In this document: one piece after another, positions 61,665 through 64,000 of the stretch
How positions within the stretch are numbered: the first letter of the stretch is position 1
Layout of the letters: each line of letters opens with the position of its first letter
DNA from: Pseudomonadota bacterium
GTDB lineage: Bacteria > Pseudomonadota > Gammaproteobacteria > Burkholderiales > Burkholderiaceae_C
Length of the DNA: 64,000 nt
Direction: 5' to 3'
Assembly: GCA_021848345.1 (NCBI GenBank)
Contig: JAJZUV010000001.1
Span: 62,001-126,000 of the forward strand
The notes under the pieces: generated by a model
What the model saw: only the letters and a program-made list of their open reading frames with translations
What the model was told of the DNA's origin: nothing
Database searches by the model: none
Position numbers and translations under genes: made by a program

Positions 61665-63122
61665 TCACCGCGCGAGCACCACCGGCGCGAGCAGCCGCAA
61701 CTCGGCGACGACTTCGTCGTCGCGCTGCGCAATGCGCAACTCGGCACCCTGGCTGGGCAGCAGCGTGCCCAGCAGGCCGAGCCCGGTGCCGATGCCGCGG
61801 CGCCGGGCAAAGTCGAAGCCGGGCGGGAGCCAGGCGGGTCCGCTTCGCACCCGGACCAGCGCGGCATCCCCGTCGCGGCGCAGCATCACCCGTACCGGGC
61901 GCTCGAGTTCCACGCGCGCCAGGTGCTTCACCGCGTTGGTCACGAGTTCGTTGATCACCAGGGCGATGGGCACCGCGTCGGCCTGCGCCAGCAGGACCGG
62001 GGCGCCCAGCGCGTTGTCGCAGCACAGCGCCGCGGCGCCCACCGCGCCCTGCACCACCAGCGCCGTGGTACGCCCGAGGTCCACGCCCCCGCCTTCCGTC
62101 TGCTCCTCCAAGCCGTAGATTCCCGCGATGGCGTGCACCTGGGCCATGACCTCGGACAGCGGGCCGGCCACGCCGGGGTTGCGCGCGAGTTGCAGGTGCA
62201 GCAGGCCGAGCATGCCTTGCAGGTGATTCTTGATGCGATGGTGCACCTCGCGCACTAGCGCGTCGCGCTGGGCCTGGGCCTGCGCCACGCGCGCCTTTTC
62301 CTCGCGCACGCGTCGCGTCACGTCGCGCGCGATGCCCAGCACCCCGGTCACCTCGCCGTGCATGTCCCGGATCGGCACGTGCAGGGTGATCAGGTCGCGG
62401 GTCCGGCCGTCCGCCCCGGTGGCATGTTCCGCGCTGAGGGTGCGTCCGCCGGCCATGACCTGCTCGCTGAGGGCGCGGCAGCTTCGGCTCAGCGGGCCGT
62501 CGCCCAGCAGGTCCCACAGATGGCGCCCCAGCAGATGCGGCAGTTGCAGCCCCGGCGCGTCCATCGTGCGGCGCATCCACCCCACGGTGGCGGGGTTGAG
62601 ATAGCGGATGGCGTGGTTGCGGTCGATGGAGAAAATGCCGTCGAGGTTGTGTTCCGCCACCGCGCGCAATTGCTCCTCGCTGGCACGCAGCGCGAGTTCC
62701 GCCTCCTTGCGCGCGGTGATATCAGTGGCCAGGCCCACCCACGTGGCTACCCGTCCCGCGTCGTCCAGGGTCGGCACCGCACGCGAGTGGGTCCAGCCGA
62801 CGCTGCCGTCTTCGCGAATCACGCGGTGTTCCAGGTCGAAGCGGATGCCGGCACGCACCGACTCGCCGATGCGCGCGAGAACCCTGGGCAGTTCGTCCTG
62901 CGGCACGTAGCGCTCGAGCCAGCCCCGCGTGGGAACCGTGACGTCGGCGATGAATCCGCCACCGTCCAGGAAGCGCATTTCCGACCAGTCGGCGCTGATT
63001 TCGTAGGCGGCGTCGGTGCTGGCCTCGCGCAGCGCGCGAAAGCGCCGCTGCGCGAGGTCCAGCGCCTTGTTCGCTTCGTCGGGCTGCCCGATGAAGGGGA
63101 CGATGGCGGGCGGATCAGCCAT
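61665..63122 (-). CDS. PAS-containing sensor histidine kinase (HisKA_2 family)
   Basis: A 485-residue cytoplasmic kinase without membrane helices: PAS/PAC domain 1 (about 25-135; ends GLATDITARKEAEL), PAS domain 2 (about 150-270; GVLGIARDVTRRV), HisKA_2 dimerisation domain with the motif EVHHRIKNHLQG (His 294/295), and an HATPase (about 375-480; NELVTNAVKH). HisKA_2 kinases commonly pair with ANTAR regulators or sense light or redox. ATG at 63122 overlaps the regulator stop by 8 nt; an upstream in-frame ATG at 63167 is less likely. Partner: the ANTAR regulator just upstream. Confidence 0.9.
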   Translation of the reverse strand: MADPPAIVPFIGQPDEANKALDLAQRRFRALREASTDAAYEISADWSEMRFLDGGGFIADVTVPTRGWLERYVPQDELPRVLARIGESVRAGIRFDLEHRVIREDGSVGWTHSRAVPTLDDAGRVATWVGLATDITARKEAELALRASEEQLRAVAEHNLDGIFSIDRNHAIRYLNPATVGWMRRTMDAPGLQLPHLLGRHLWDLLGDGPLSRSCRALSEQVMAGGRTLSAEHATGADGRTRDLITLHVPIRDMHGEVTGVLGIARDVTRRVREEKARVAQAQAQRDALVREVHHRIKNHLQGMLGLLHLQLARNPGVAGPLSEVMAQVHAIAGIYGLEEQTEGGGVDLGRTTALVVQGAVGAAALCCDNALGAPVLLAQADAVPIALVINELVTNAVKHLARVELERPVRVMLRRDGDAALVRVRSGPAWLPPGFDFARRRGIGTGLGLLGTLLPSQGAELRIAQRDDEVVAELRLLAPVVLAR

Positions 63123-63699
63123 CGGCGCACGACTGTTGCGCGGCGACCAGCGCATTGCACACTTCACTGAGCTTGCGCCGCTGGTTGCGGGCCTCGGCGC
63201 GCAAGGCCTCGAAGGCCTGCGCTTCCGACAGGCGCCTTTGCGCCATCACGATGCCCACGGCCACGCTGGTCTGGCGCCGCTCGGCCAGCGCCCGCCGCAG
63301 TTGCTGGGTGGCCTCGGTCAGTGCCGTCAGGTCGCGTGCACGCGCCAGCGCGGTCTCGATGGCCGGCATCATGTGCGCCGGATCCATGGGCTTGTGCAGA
63401 TAGCCCAGCGCGCCCTGCCGGATGGCCCGGGCCACCTCGCGCCGATCCCCGTAGGCGCTGAGGAACAGGCTGCGAAGCCCGTGGCTGCGCTCCAGCACGT
63501 ACCCGAGTTCGATGCCCGAGACGCCCGGCATGCGGATGTCCAGGATGGCCAGATCGAAGGCTTGCCTCGACGCCAGCAGCAGGGCCTGCTCGGAGCCGTC
63601 GGCGGTGGTCACGTCGTAGCCCAGCAGGCGCAGTCCCGCCGCGGTGGTGGCGAGCACCAGGCGGTCGTCGTCGACAAGGAGAAGGCGGGGAGGAATCAT
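63115..63699 (-). CDS. ANTAR-domain response regulator
   Basis: A 194-residue protein: receiver domain (1-120; D10-D11, phosphoacceptor D54 in AILDIRMPG, Lys in LHKPMD) and a C-terminal ANTAR domain (about 128-189; GIVMAQRRLSEAQAFEALRAEARN), which binds tandem hexaloop hairpins in RNA to stop termination. Signal presumably comes from the kinase whose gene overlaps it. No target hairpin pair was seen in this window, so the regulated operon lies elsewhere. Confidence 0.92.
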   Translation of the reverse strand: MIPPRLLLVDDDRLVLATTAAGLRLLGYDVTTADGSEQALLLASRQAFDLAILDIRMPGVSGIELGYVLERSHGLRSLFLSAYGDRREVARAIRQGALGYLHKPMDPAHMMPAIETALARARDLTALTEATQQLRRALAERRQTSVAVGIVMAQRRLSEAQAFEALRAEARNQRRKLSEVCNALVAAQQSCADG

Positions 63700-64000
63700 G
63701 GCGGCGAGGGAAGAATCGGGGACGGACCGCCTGGCGTCTCATGCGCTGCCACATCAGTGCGCGAATTCACGGTGCTGCAGAAACCTCGAAAAATATTGTA
63801 TTGACTGAAGGTATTCGCACAAATAGCATCATTTGAATTCGTTCATCCGATCTAATCCTCGATAAACCGTAAATCTGCGCTTTGCGTGCAGGCGTGCGGC
63901 CATCGTCTCAGGCCGGAGCGGCCGAGACCCCACATCCCGCGAGACCCCGCCCCCGTCTCCATCCACGCGCCGCCGGCGCAGCCTCGCGGCTGCCCGTGGT
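63700..64000. promoter_or_regulatory. Upstream region of the ANTAR regulator with back-to-back promoter candidates
   Basis: 301 nt with no gene seen. 63780-63880 is AT-rich. On minus, TTGTGC (63817-63822), 16-nt spacer, TACAAT (63795-63800) would drive the regulator. On plus, TTGACT (63801-63806), 17-nt spacer, TAGCAT (63824-63829) would read rightwards out of the window. The two overlap. From 63880 to the edge the sequence is GC-rich with no readable frame. Confidence 0.5.

Noticed and set aside
1..64000. Mobile element, integron or prophage
   Set aside because: No transposase, integrase, terminal repeats or tRNA-linked attachment site seen; accessory genes are regular catabolic modules.

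Overview
The window is very GC-rich (by eye close to 70%, not computed), densely coded DNA with many start/stop overlaps (ATGA and TGATG) and almost no non-coding space. Gene content and order point to a betaproteobacterium, probably Burkholderiales: a pilGHIJ-chpA cluster next to rubredoxin, thiD and hemL; ruvX-pyrR-pyrB followed by a degenerate pyrC-like gene; a phasin gene; a B12-dependent ribonucleotide reductase; and an IolC-DUF2090 fusion. This placement is inferred from gene families, not from a marker gene. I found no rRNA, tRNA, insertion sequence, integrase, CRISPR array or obvious pseudogene. It looks like chromosomal backbone with a catabolic/accessory right half.

Left part (1-8.5 kb): the 3' part of a P1B-5-type metal ATPase with a C-terminal hemerythrin-like domain, then on the minus strand yqgE-ruvX-pyrR-pyrB-pyrX (pyrX is a dihydroorotase homologue without its metal-binding HxH) and plsC. 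A photolyase gene runs divergently. 8.5-18.5 kb: the chemosensory system of type IV pili (pilG, pilH, pilI, pilJ and a 2121-residue ChpA), behind a small rubredoxin gene and probably its promoter. 18.9-28.1 kb: thiD and hemL on plus; a tight minus-strand operon yqiA-rnb-tonB-aroE-mtgA; a CBS-domain gene with a clear terminator; an alpha/beta hydrolase. 28.1-31.3 kb: a phasin gene with a near-consensus sigma70 promoter flanked by two similar dyads and followed by a perfect hairpin terminator, and a GAF-GGDEF-EAL gene. 31.4-38.3 kb: nitroreductase, pncB, a hydroxyacid dehydrogenase, rmuC and nrdJ, closely packed on plus.

Right part (38.3-64 kb): mostly metabolic modules, each with its own regulator. 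They are a class I glutamine-amidotransferase-like hydrolase; an AraC regulator divergent from a short-chain dehydrogenase; a LysR regulator divergent from scoAB (3-oxoacid CoA-transferase); a higBA toxin-antitoxin pair; a gluconate module (MFS transporter, gluconokinase, LacI repressor, LacI-type palindromes); and a large myo-inositol module. In the inositol module iolC-iolD-iolE-iolB run left and a sugar ABC transporter, a short-chain dehydrogenase, an RpiR-type regulator and two IolG-like dehydrogenases run right, from a shared AT-rich region holding a perfect 7-bp dyad. Together these give inositol uptake, oxidation, dehydration, ring opening, isomerisation and phosphorylation, with the aldolase step probably carried by the DUF2090 half of IolC. 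No iolA (methylmalonate-semialdehyde dehydrogenase) is present. The window ends with an overlapping HisKA_2 kinase / ANTAR response-regulator pair and an AT-rich stretch with back-to-back promoter candidates.

Nothing here is securely a new system. The observations most worth checking are the His/Glu tandem repeat in ChpA, the lost catalytic ligands of the PyrX protein beside pyrR without a leader, the phasin promoter architecture, the altered EAL motif of the GGDEF-EAL protein, and the inositol cluster's unassigned short-chain dehydrogenase and second IolG paralogue.
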